Shown: positions 24,855 through 37,000 of the stretch, piece by piece
Numbering within the stretch: position 1 is the first letter of the stretch
Layout of the letters: each line of letters starts with the position of its first letter
Source: Mytilus edulis
Lineage: Eukaryota > Mollusca > Bivalvia > Mytilida > Mytilidae
Direction: 5' to 3'
Assembly (NCBI RefSeq): GCF_963676685.1
Contig: NC_092354.1
Location: 39,826,950 to 39,890,949 of the forward strand
Length of the DNA: 64,000 nt
Position numbers and translations under genes: made by a program
Notes under the pieces: generated by a model
Told to the model about the DNA's origin: nothing
What the model saw: only the letters and a program-made list of their open reading frames with translations
Database searches by the model: none

Positions 24855-25335
24855 ACTGAACTAGAGAAATAATAATTAATGCACCACGAGCATCGGGATA
24901 TTTACAGTCACACATCTTGACGAACCAATAAAGCACTGCACGATCTAGATTTTGACATCCATTCATCTTTAGAAACAATAATGCCCCCTCCCCCAAAACA
25001 AAATCATCGATATCTTACAAGTCACTCATCTTGGGAAACAATAATGCATCAGAAGCACCGAGATCTTGGAAGTCACTCATCTTGGGGAACTTAATGCACC
25101 ACAAGCACCGAGATCTTGACAGTCACTCAACCTGAGATACAATAACGAACCACAAGCTTCGAGATCTTCACAGTCACTCATCCTGAGAAACAATTATGAT
25201 CCACAAGCACCGATATCTTTGCATTCACTCATCTTTGGAAACAATAATGTATGCACTGCAATTACCAAGCTCTTTACAGGCACTATACAATGCACCACCA
25301 GCACCGACATCTTGACAAACACTCATTTTTCAAAA
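24855..25335. repeat. ~57-bp minisatellite inside the transposon-like element
   Basis: About eight diverged units read roughly CACAAGCACCGAGATCTTGAC, then AGTCACTCATCTTG, then AAACAATAATG. Recurring anchors are ACCGAGATCTTG and GTCACTCATC. It has no coding potential. Its position inside the mobile element suggests it moves with it. Confidence 0.8.
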
Positions 25336-27654
25336 TAAAACAGCCTTAAACAAAAATATGTCCATAGTACATGGATGTCCCAAATCCCACTATCATTTGG
25401 TTTGTTCGGACCGTGCAATTGGGTTCAAAACATTTTTTGACATTGAATTTAGAAAGATCACATCATACGGAACATGTGTACTAAGTTTCAAGTTGATAGA
25501 ACTTCAACTTCATCAACAACTAACCTGACCAAACATTTTAACCCAAAGCGGGAAAGATAGACGAACGAACGGACGGACACACAGCCAGAAAACATATTGC
25601 CGTTAAATGGGGAATAAAAATGTATCCTTCATTGCCAGATAGACCCCTATAATTTTGCTATAATTCATAGTACTAGTAAATAGTATTCATGTATAATTGA
25701 TTTTATTGATATATTTTACCATATTTAAATTCTTCATCAAAAGATCATTTTTGCATGTTTGCTATAAGCAAGAAGTAGATACAATGACACTTTGTTTACA
25801 TTTTTCTTCGAACTGTAATAAATCCCCGTCTTTTGTGATACTTGTTTTGTATATGTTTAGATATCAAAACTATAGGAACATATATTTCCCTTGAGTTTTA
25901 AGTGCTATAATAATTAAGTGTGGTCAATAGATAAAGCATCCGTATCAAATACATCATTTATTAATTTGCTATGGTCACACGTGTTCCTTATCTGCACATT
26001 ACTTCACCGAAAACATGTTGGAATACATGCTGTGAGCGACAGCTAGTGTAGAAAAGAATTTGTTTGTTCTAAGTGTATTTCAAGCTCAGGAATTTCAGGC
26101 GTTGTAAATCTTTTGACTTTTAATTACATCAAAATGTAAGAACAAATTTGTATCGTCCGATATTATATAGGTGAACGTTAGTAAGGTGTTATAAATAATT
26201 ACTTACCAGACAAGTACATTTTTCTATTTCATCCCGATCCGATGTTCCGTGATAATTTATGAATCCATCCTCCCTGTATCTGCAATGATGGAATTTTTTA
26301 GAAGGCGTAACAATTTAGTTGTTAAACTTTTGTCTAATTCATTTTGAAATTTTGATTTTTTTTAAATGTTTTTACTAATGATAGAATTATATACAATTGG
26401 CAAACGCATATGTAATCAATTATTATCTAATCAATGTTCATATTTTTTAATAAGTTAATTAGCTCTTTTACCTATTACATGTATTTCATTTATAAGTAAA
26501 ATATATCTTAAGGTCAACATAGTACTCCCATGGACCAACCTTTCTTCATGAATATGGCAGCTAGACTACGTGCATAAACCATATTTGATCCGAGATATTA
26601 TCTACACAAATGCACACAAATCACTAAACTCAAACTTGCGGGGACAGTGAATAATTATAACTTCAATACTGTATAAACTAAATTAATATAGTATTGAAGC
26701 AAACATAAATGAAAATTGCACTTACTTTGGACGTTTTATAGCTATGTACATCAAACGTCGTGGAGGTTGTTTTTGTAATCAAATTGGCGCACAAAAATTC
26801 AAAATGTCGAACTCGTACGCATGCTCAAATTGTAATCAAATCTGTATGTGTAATTGAAATATTTTACTATTAAAAAATGTTTATTCATTTAAATCGTGTC
26901 AACTTGGTCAATGAGAAGATTTATTTATAAAAGTTATTATTGAGTTATTTATAAAAAAAAATCAGTAAATCAATATAAATAAAAGTTGTGTGCTTGCAGA
27001 TAATGTGTGTCCGTGTACGTGTGATTTCAATACTTTACATTTATTAACACGTTTAACCGACATTTGGCATCCGACGTTGTGTTGACGTTGTATAAGGTCG
27101 CGACCAAAAACCAAGGTTATATAGACGTCATTCTATAACATCCGACAGACGTTTGATAGTTGACGTTGGGCCGACGTTGAATTTTGGTCGCCGACGTTGC
27201 GACCTATTTTCAACCAAATATCGACGTCTGTACAACATCGGGTGCCTGCTGGGTATATACGTTGAACCACAAACGTCAAAATCATTCAATCGCGTAGTGG
27301 AATGATCTATTTTTGGATTCTCATAAATTTTGGACTAGTTTAAATCTCGGTCTATTTCTGTTATTTGTTCTTACATACTTTTGATTTTTTAACTCTGTAT
27401 GCTTACATTAACTATGTAAATTTTAAAACTGTTTGTATGCACATTGAACGACAAATTTATGTGACGTATACAAATTTTATGACGTCAGACACTCAAGTCA
27501 ATCCATGTGTTCGTAGATAGATGTTTTTTGTGTTTTATTAAATTGTCCCTTTAAAAATTGTTATGCAATGATGACTTATGTACCCATATTTTATTGATTG
27601 TGACTGTTTATTTAAAGCATCATGTAAATATAACGGAATTTGATGAGACTGTTA

Positions 27655-27850
27655 TTAAAGAGAGAGGGTTAGCGCTATAGAACCAGGTTTAATCCACCAT
27701 TTTCTACATTTGAAAATGCCTGTACCAAGTCAGGAATATGACAGTTCTTGACTATTCGTTTTTGATGCGTTTTGTTATTTGATTTTGCCATGTGATTATG
27801 GACTTTCCGTATTGATTTTCCTCTGAGTTCAGTATTTTTGTGATTTTACT
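27655..27850 (+). repeat. Dispersed mussel repeat fragment
   Basis: Markers are AGGTTTAATCCACCATTTTC, CCTGTACCAAGTCAGGAATATG and the later TTTTGATGCGTTTTG. Related pieces lie at 57,522-57,775 and 59,705-59,945, and reversed at about 32,670-32,760 and 49,910-49,970. Confidence 0.6.
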
Positions 27851-28057
27851 TTTTTTTATAACGAACTAAAAATTATGTAAAATTTGATTATTTTACAGAG
27901 TTTTCCTTCGATTTTAGTTTTAAGCATGTCGATGCACAACAAAAGTAAAAGAAGCACATTTTGTTGTCAAATTTCAATTCATAGCACTTGAATTTGAGAG
28001 AATATTCATTTGTCATAGAAAAGGGGGATACAATACTCAGAAATGATAGAAACATCA

Positions 28058-28870
28058 GAAGTTAAAACTAGAGGTTCTTATGAGCCTGTGTCGCTCACCT
28101 TGGTCTAAGTGCATATCAAACAAAGGAAACAGATGGATTCATGACAAAATTGTGTTTTGGTGATGGTGATGTGTTTGTAGATCATACTTTACTGATCATT
28201 CTTGCTACTTACAATTTTCTCTATCTGTAATGAACTTGGCCATTTAGTTACAGAAGAAAACATTCTGTAAAAACTTAACCAACATTCACCAAATTAATGA
28301 AAATTGTTAAAAAATTACTATAAAGAGCAATTACTCCTTAAGGGGTCAACTGACCATTTTGATCATGTTGACTTACTTGTAGATCTTAATTTTCTGAACA
28401 TTATTGCTGTTTACAGTTTTCTCTATCTATAATAGTATTCAAGATAATAACCAAAAATTTCTTTAAAAGTTACCAGTTTGGGGGCAGCAGCCCAACAACC
28501 AGGTGTCCAATTCATCTGAAAATTTCAGAGCAGGTAGATATTTACTAGATAAACAAGTTAACCCTTTGTAAGATTTGCTTTAAATGCTTTGATTTCAGAG
28601 TTTAAGCCAAAATCTACATTTTACCCCTATGTTCTATTTTAAGCCATGGCGGCCATCTTGGTTAGTTTGGTTGGTCACCGGACACAAATTTTAACTAGAT
28701 ACCCCAATGATGATTGGGGCCATGTTTGGTTTAATTTAGCCCAGTAGTTTCAGAGGAGAAGATTTTTGTAAAAGTTAACAATGACGGATGACAACAGAAG
28801 ATGATGGAAGACAACGGACGCCAAGTGATGAGAAAAGCTCACTTGGCCCTTTGGGCCAGATGAGCTAAAA
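28058..28870 (+). repeat. Long dispersed mussel repeat (~810 bp)
   Basis: It runs from GAGGTTCTTATGAGCCTGTG and CGCTCACCTTGG through GGGGCAGCAGCCCAACAA, CCATGGCGGCCATCTTGG and TTTCAGAGGAGAAGATTTT to GACGCCAAGTGATGAG and AAGCTCACTTGGCCC. It is the fullest copy of the family also seen at 9,335-9,985, and reversed at 60,717-60,990. A 5' fragment occurs near 31,925-32,080. Confidence 0.75.
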
Positions 28871-29384
28871 AATTAAATCAATCCGGAATTCTACACTTTG
28901 TTAGACAACTGATTAGTAATTGCTATGAATAATGTATTTTTTTTTTAATATTTCATAATTTAAAGTGGACAACCATAGTAATAGTGCACTTCACCTGCAA
29001 TCCTTTTTTACAAAATGGATGTCAATCTCATAAAGTCCAGACGTTTAAAATTTGACATGAACATCAATTTGATTTAATTTTCATATTGCCGCATTCCATT
29101 TGACACATACTGCAATGGCATGAAGATCATTATTACTAGTACTACTAATGAACTTTCAATTCCATATGTAAAAAGACCAAATAATTGATGAACAATAGTG
29201 CAATATGGGCCCTTTATAGCTTGTTGTTCGGTGTGAGCCAAGGCTCTGTGTTGAAGGCCGTACTTTAACCTATAATGGTTTACTTTTATAAATTGTTATT
29301 TGGATTGAGAGCTGTCTCATTGGCACACACACCACATCTTCCTATATCTATTGAATGGTTTCACACTAGTCATTCTTTGGGCTC

Positions 29385-29900
29385 TTTATAAATTGTGACT
29401 TGGATGGATAGTTGCCTCATTGGCACTCATACCACATCTTCTTATATCTAATAAGTCAAAACATATTTTACACATAAATTTATCATATTCTAAATATAGA
29501 AAATATCACAGATATGTTTAATAAGGAAAGTTATAATCCTTGTATGAGACAAAAGTATACTGTGGATTTATTTATTTGTTATCAATTTTTTCATGGATTA
29601 AGGATAACTTGTGTTTTGGTAAATATTTGATTTCCTGGTTTGGCTAATAACTTTCTACAAAATCTTTAGAATTTTTTTTATTCTTGGAACATAAGGATTT
29701 GTGGTTGATCTGTAACCACGAAACCCTCAAAAATTGGTATCCAATAAATATTTAGATATCCACAGTAAATGATAAATATCTTGCCAGCTGAATCAATTTA
29801 AACAGAAATAAGTTTACTACATGTTTTTTATAGAATTTCCACACTGAGCAATGAAACTGCAGGAAAATTTAATAATGTCAGAGAAACATGTAAAATAGTT
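29385..29900 (+). repeat. Local duplication, copy 1 (interrupted by a MITE)
   Basis: This segment matches 30,040-30,350: CACTCATACCACATC...AATAAGTCAA...ATTCTAAATATAGAAAATATCACAGA...CCTTGTATGAGACAAAAG, then AAATATC.TGCCA.CT and TCAATGAAACTGC. Copy 1 is interrupted by the MITE at 29,558-29,767, which is absent from copy 2. Confidence 0.85.
29558..29767. mobile_element. TACTGTGGATT MITE, copy 1
   Basis: The ends TACTGTGGATTTATTTATTT and (right) GATATCCACAGTA are inverted repeats. The ~210-bp interior has no ORF. Copy 2 of the surrounding duplication preserves an uninterrupted site (GACAAAAGTTAAATAACAAATATC). Other members lie at 35,110, 47,148 and 48,353. Confidence 0.8.
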
Positions 29901-29906
29901 ATCAAA

Positions 29907-30010
29907 GGTACCAGGATTATAATTTAATATGCCAGATGCGCTTTTCATCTACATAAGACTCATCAGTGACTCTTAGATAAATAGTAATAAAGCCAAACCA
30001 GTACAAAGTT
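29907..30010 (+). repeat. Dispersed repeat ACCAGGATTATAATTT...GACTCATCAGTGACTC
   Basis: GGTACCAGGATTATAATTTA is followed by GCCAGATGCGCTTTTCATCT and ACATAAGACTCATCAGTGACTC. I recall this as a very common mussel repeat. Fragments of the start occur at about 17,075 and 48,190. It separates the two local duplication copies. Confidence 0.65.
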
Positions 30011-30039
30011 GAAGAACATTGTGGTTCACATTTACACAT

Positions 30040-30350
30040 TGTGACTTGAATGGAGAGTTGCCCTATTGGCACTCATACCACATCCAATAAGTCAAGGCAT
30101 ATCTAATACATAAATTTATTATATTCTAAATATAGAATTCTAAATATAGAAAATATCACAGACATGTTAAATAAGGAATGTTTCAATCCTTGTATGAGAC
30201 AAAAGTTAAATAACAAATATCCTGCCAACTAAAGCTATTTCAATAGGAATATGTGTTGACAGTTTTACTGCTTGTATTTATAGAATATCAACACTGATCA
30301 ATGAAACTGCCAGAGAATTTACTAATTTCTGTTAGACATGTACAACAGTA
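30040..30350 (+). repeat. Local duplication, copy 2
   Basis: Partner of 29,385-29,900 without the MITE. It has its own small tandem duplication of ATTCTAAATATAGA near 30,122-30,148. Confidence 0.85.
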
Positions 30351-31086
30351 CTCTTGACAGTGGACAATGATTGATAACTCAATATCGTTAATGGTTCAAA
30401 CTTTTCTGCATCAGTTGCAGATTTCAATAATAATGTCTATTCAATGATGATTGAGGCTAAAATATTTAAAAATTTAAAGCTAATCAAAAAGATGAAAAGG
30501 TAAAATCCAAAAAGGTACAAAAAGTATAGCCATAGACATGCAAGGAATCAAAGCCTTGAAGGAGGGAGATCAAATTCCTTAATCCAAAATAATTTCTAAC
30601 ATTTTGTAACAGCAAAATTTACAAAAAATTCTTGTACAAGGTATCGGAAAAATTGACATACACATACAAACTTAATGTTGATCAATTAACCATGAAATGT
30701 ATACAAAGAGTTTCTACGACAAATGACAATTTAGAGTGAAATAAAAATGCATCTTTAGCTGCTTGATAACAAACATTTTATATTTTTACACTTTTTCAAT
30801 ATTTTTCATTAATTGTATTTCTAGAGGTTTCATACACCTTAATATCTGACACCATAATTAATGGAAAAGTGATGTCAATAGTGCAACCTGCTAAGATTAT
30901 CAGGTAAACCGGCGCAGATTACTAAATAGCAATAAGGTGTATTTTCTGGACATGTAGATACAGCAAAACAACATTTGTTTACTTTTCATCCATTACACAA
31001 AGTCTTTTTTAGCCAATTTTAGATTCATTAAGAAAATGAGTCCATCTAGAATTTTCTACTTTGATATTTGAAATAATCCTATAAAT

Positions 31087-34000
31087 CTAAAATGCTGAGG
31101 ATTTAAATCCCCCTAATGATTGTTTTGTCGTCACCATTGTGTTGAACTTTGGTCTTTTCTTGAGTTCATCCTCTTTACTCAGTACAAATTTATTTGATAA
31201 ACCAGGACTCCTGCAAAACAGAAACAAAAATGTTAAGGTGGTACATACACTACAGGGAGATAACTCTGTAAAATCAGCATGAATGTTTTAATAACATTCT
31301 TTTGTTAAGGCAATATTAAGCTTCGTATTGATCAAAATTAGTGTTTGTCAAACTGCTATATGTCCAATGAAATTTTTCCGATAAGGTCTGTGGTTATTTC
31401 TATATTTTTGTTAAAAGTTCAAAGTAAATATATTGCCCAAATTTTATGAAAATTAAAAGAGCCAAATCAATGTCCTTCCATGTGTTTGAGAAAGAATTTA
31501 ACTTATTTGTGTCATATGTAAATCAATCAACCATGACTTTGAAAGTAAATTTAAAATCCATTTTAGGTCACTGTAGATTCAGAAGTTTTTCAAGCATCTG
31601 TTATTGTGATTATTGAATAATGGACATTGATGCAACATTAATAAATCAAATTCCACCAATTTTATCAATGTAAGATACAAAAAAGTAACTTATTTGACCA
31701 TAAACCAGTGCATGTCTGTGTGACATCAAAATGAATATCCATTTATTATATTTAATTTACTTACGCCATTAATATGTCAATGGTTCTTTCCGTATCTTTT
31801 GTTTTTCTGTGATTTTTACCAAGGACTATCTGTTCTATGTTTAAACACTGAAAACAGAAGCAAAATAAATGGCAATTTATTTAAAATAACTTGAGAAAAA
31901 CATCAACTTACAAGAAGAATATCACTAAAGGTTCTATAGAGCTTGTGTGGCTCAACCTTGGTCTATATGCATATTTTACACAGGTTACTCTCCAACATTG
32001 TAGACCAGAATAAATTTAATGACAAAAATCTGTTTTGTTGATCTTATATCACTGATCAGTTAGCCTGTTCATCGCACAAATTAACTGAAAATAACAAGAT
32101 GTGGTATAACTGCCAATGAGACAAATTTCCACCAAAGGCTGTTGGTTTTCTTGTTCGAACTATTTAAAATTGAGGGCCCATTTAGTTGCTTACATCCACC
32201 TCAAATGCACTCTGATGCAAATGTTGTCTTGATAGCAATCATACAACAATATAAAAAAAGAAGATGTGGTATGATTGCCAATGAGACAACTATCCACAAA
32301 AGACCAAAATGACACAGACATTAACAACTATAGGTCAACCTACAACAAGTCCATTTTTCATATAAAACATAAAATTATAGTATAAAAGGATGGAAGCAAT
32401 ACCTTTTTATAACCTCTAAGTGATTTCTCCAGATTTCCCTGAGATAGATGGACTGAAGCTGTAAGTTTGTGTGTATCTGAGACCTGCTCTGAGTAGTCAC
32501 CGTAAATCTCACATTTATCTGGTAAAGTGGATTTTAATATGTCTAAACCATCCTGTAAAATAAAGAACAGATGAATTATATCATAAATATACAATATTGC
32601 TTGAAAATATTGTTGAAACAAAAATGTGCAAGGCAACCTAAAAAGATATGGCAAACACAATAAGCAAATAGAAAACAACTGTCATATTCCTGACATGGTA
32701 CAGAAAACTTCCTTGTGTTGAAAATGGTGGATTAAACCTGGCTATAAAGCTAGCTAAACCTTTCAACAATTTTGTACCAATTTTATAGCTTTTAATTATG
32801 AAGTCAATAAAGAATACAGTTTCAAGGAATATATCTATGCTGTCTGTTTCAAATTTTTTTATATCGTTTTTACCCAAATAATACTCTTTTTTTCGCTAAA
32901 TCATGGTTGTGGTTTGTTGATGTTATTGATAAAGGTTTCTCATTTCTGGCTTTTTGTATAGACTTGACTATTGTTATTTTTGAATGGTTTTATATTTCCT
33001 CTATAATGGTTAACTTGTAACAAATTGTGACTTGGATGGAGAGTTTTATCATTGGCACTCATACTACATCTCTTATATCTTTTAAAAGTAAAAATGTAAG
33101 GACAATTCCATAAAAATGTATGTGGGAGACCCAGGGAGGGTAGAAAATGACTTTTTTTTAGATAATTTGCATAATGGTAATTCAATTATTTTTCAATAAT
33201 TAAACTTCTCTTCCTACCCTTCCGCATACATTTTAATGGAATAGCCCTAGCAAGACACTTACCTCTTGTCTATCTGTTCGTATAAGTAACCTAGCCAGTT
33301 CATCCTGTACTTCTATTGTCTTTTTATGTTGTGGACCGTACCCTGTCTGACATGTTACTAGACATTCATTCAGGTACTTCTCAGCTAGGTCTTCAGCTTC
33401 CTCCTTCCCAGTACTGATGTATGCCTGGGCTAGCGCTAATCCTGTGTCGACCATCTTAGTACTACCTTCACGATAACTAAAATATTGAGATATATAATCA
33501 ATGGATGAGAGAACAAAAGTTTATTTTGTCTTTATATTTATAATCTTTATTTTATCTGTCAACTTCCTTTTTACTTAGAAACCTTAAATACTTTCTTAAT
33601 GTAATGTGTTTTCCTCAATTTTTGCTATTCTATTTTTGTCAGCATTCTTTTTCTTAGAACATAAAAAAGTTTACAATATTATAAGTTGTCCTTTATATAT
33701 ACAATACATGTAATATTAAGACTTTTTTGCATAGACTAACTTTTCCGATTTCAAATGTCAAACAGATTAGTAAGGTTTTATTTTTGTATTGTTCCTGTCC
33801 TAAATGAATAACAACTTGACTATGCAGTATGGGCTTGCTCATTGTTGAAGGCCATACAGTCACCTATAGTTGTTAATTTCTTATGGAGAGTTGTCTCATT
33901 GACAATTATACCATATCTTCTTTTTAATATTGAACACAGAAAATGTTTATCAATTTAGATTAAATTAAGCAAAAATTTCACTTTATAATATAAGAAACGA

Positions 34001-37000
34001 TCCATGATCAAAGCTGCTGTCAGTTATCCCACTAAACAGCCCTCTATAGTTGTATTTTTCAAAATAACAATCATTTCAATAAGTGTTGTGAGAATGAATT
34101 GCTAAATGTACTTTTTGTTTATGAATAATAAAAAAACCTGTATTTATATTAACCTGAAATAGGAATACATTGTGGTACTCAATTTTGTCAATTTTACTAG
34201 AATTTTGTTACCTCATCCTAAACAGTCATGAGCAAGGTTAAACTGTAAACTTACTTAGCACCAGCTATAGTATGAGACTGTAGGTACAGGTCTGTGGCTT
34301 TGTCATAATTGGCATATTTTCCTTTGCTCAATTCTACTTATACTTGTTAAGGAAAGTTAGCAGTAACAGTATATAACCTTTTCTGGTGTAATTAATTCAT
34401 TTCCTGTACTATGTATGCACATCTTTTTTCTCCAGTTTTTTTTTTTTTATCAATATCTCAAATTTCAATAGAGTTCATTTGGTTATGTTACACAAATTAA
34501 TCACAGTTTTCTTATAATACTAAAATGGCTAACAAATAATAGTTTCAAGAGTCATTTGGAGCATTTTACACATATAAGAGATAATCAAGAACAAACACAC
34601 CACATTTTATATAGCTGACTACGCAGTTTGGGCTTTGCTCATTGTTGAAGGCGGTACAGTGACTTATAGTTGTTAATTTCTGTGTCATTTGGTGTGTTGT
34701 GGATACTTGTTTCATTGGCAATCATACCAGATGTTGATATCTTCTTTTTTTTAGACACCTCAATCTAGTTTTTATATATGAATAGGCTCATGCATTTTGT
34801 ATTTCTCTATTATACTTGATCTTTCCTTCTTTTTTTTATTTTGACTTTTGTTTTTGTTTTGGTTAATTCCTTTGTTCCTCAACTTTAATAGTTTATCTAT
34901 GTATTAAACCATTTAAAAAAGGGGACTTTTCATAACATAAATAAAAGGATATTTTGCCATATTCCTGATAAATAGGAACAAGGTCCATAGAATCAGGTCC
35001 ATACTGTCTCTTCATTAAGTCTAATAGTTTATCAAACTGGGCGGCTGATCTGGCATGCTTCTTCTGTTTCCAGTATAATCTGTAGAATACATTACATTAT
35101 GTAAACAATTACTGTGGATTCATTATTATACTTTGAATACCATTTTATTTGTTTTTGTGTGTATAGGTAAACCGCAAAATTAAATTTTAAATCAATGACA
35201 AATTTTCTGTATAAGCTTGTTTGCAAACTTTTGTAAAAATAACACCAAATTAAATATCCATGAAAATGTAAACATTCCTTATTAGGGAATAAATATGAAG
35301 ATAAATCAAACCACAGTTCTGCAAATTCAGAAATTATTTTGAGGCTTTTAATAATGCAAATAATATGGCTGGGTGACCATTGCAATAATATGAACTCTTA
35401 GTGAACATTTCATGAACTCACAATAATTAATCTCCACTCCATTCTTCAAAAATCGAAATGATGAATGCACAATAATTTCTGAATCTACAGTACTACATGC
35501 AATGTATATATGTTAGTACATGTACATAATTGAATATAAAAAGTTACAGATAAAAACTTAATGTCATATGAACTTCAAAATTGAAAAAAAGACAGTCAAA
35601 TATGTTTTATATACAGAACCGGTACTTGAATAGTAAGTTTTAATGAAAAGCAAATTGTGCATGTGAACTTTCTTGTAAAGAAAATCAAGAACATTATCAA
35701 AATCTTCATAAATGAACTGCTATTGAAATATTGTCTTCCGCTGCTCTAATTAGTCAATGTTTTAGAGTATGCAGGAATCTTAACTATAAGACCTGTCGTT
35801 TGAACTGTCGCCATCACACAGTGCAAGTGTGATGGGAAAACTGTCATTAATTAAAGAATTTAAAGAAACATGCACTGGGAGGTAAATGGTAAGAACTGAT
35901 TCTTAAAGAAGCAGAAATATTTGCAGTTAAAGTAAGTGTACAGACAGATACTATGGCTGCTAACAGCCAAGAATAAAAAAAAACTCTAGACATTTCTCCT
36001 ATTTAAATGCAAATTACAAACCTAGCGGTAGCATGACAGTATTTAATCTCCATCTCGTCACATTCATCATCACTGACACACGTCAACCGACTGAAATCAT
36101 GACAGGTCCTATCTGCCTTCGACAGAGCCTTCTCTGCGTCAGAGTACTGTTTCATTTCTGTGAGTGCTCTCCCTTGAGTATGATGAATCTTAAACAAAAT
36201 GAAGATGACGTCTGCTTTTTCTTGTTCCGTTGTGTAGGTAGCAACTGTGTTTAACATGATGGTTTTGGCTGATTCTGAGTGGTAGTCTGCTTGTGGTGCT
36301 AATCCTAAAATGGAAGAAACATGAAATTGAAATTTATTTCAAGATATGTATAAAAAATCCAAAATTTAAATTTAGTGTTCTTTTATATGCTTTATATTTG
36401 GAAATAATTGTGACTTCAAAATTATCGTTTTTTTTTAACTTTTTATAACAAATTCCCGAAAAGCACTGAATCTTTATTATTCCTGTCCAAAAATAAACCA
36501 TTTAATATTTTTCTATTATTGACATTTCTGGTCTTCCAAGTTATAACTAAGAATCCTGATTTAATTCAATTTCTGAGCTAATATCACAAAACCAGGGGGA
36601 AGAATTCACAACAGACACATACATTAAAAAAACAATTGCAATCCCAAAACAGAGGTTGGGTTGTACTACAATCATCATTTAATGTCCTACTGTCAACTCT
36701 TTTACACCCCAATAAAATTACAAACAGAAGCATTCATTTCTTAAAAGCATAAAACCTTAAACCTGCAGAATAATCACACCTTTAAGATCTAGATACGCTT
36801 CGGCCAGATCAGCATGGCTTTCTGCTAACTTCCAGTGATTAGCACCATAAACAATCCTGGTAAGTGCTATGCATCGCACCAGTTCTCTGATAGCTTCATC
36901 ATGCTAAAATTGTAAGAATAAAATTATCATTTATTAAAGTCTGTGAGCCCCTATGTTGCCCTTAAATTTAGATGAAAATCATTACTAATTAATCTAAGCA

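Larger units (their letters stand above)
23812..27253. mobile_element. 3.4-kb non-autonomous DNA transposon with CCCAGCAG ends
   Basis: The left end CCCAGCAGACATTTGACGTTGTA and the right end (reverse complement CCCAGCAGGCACCCGATGTTGTA) form short imperfect terminal inverted repeats. Both ends are bordered by TA (23,810-23,811 and 27,254-27,255), consistent with a 2-bp TA target duplication. Both subterminal zones are dense in ACGTC/GACGT words: 23,830-24,260 and 27,050-27,250. Elements with CCCAGCAGGC ends and CAACGTC repeats are, from memory, related to ISL2EU/IS4EU-type transposons of aquatic animals. No transposase ORF is visible, so it would need help from elsewhere. Confidence 0.65.
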
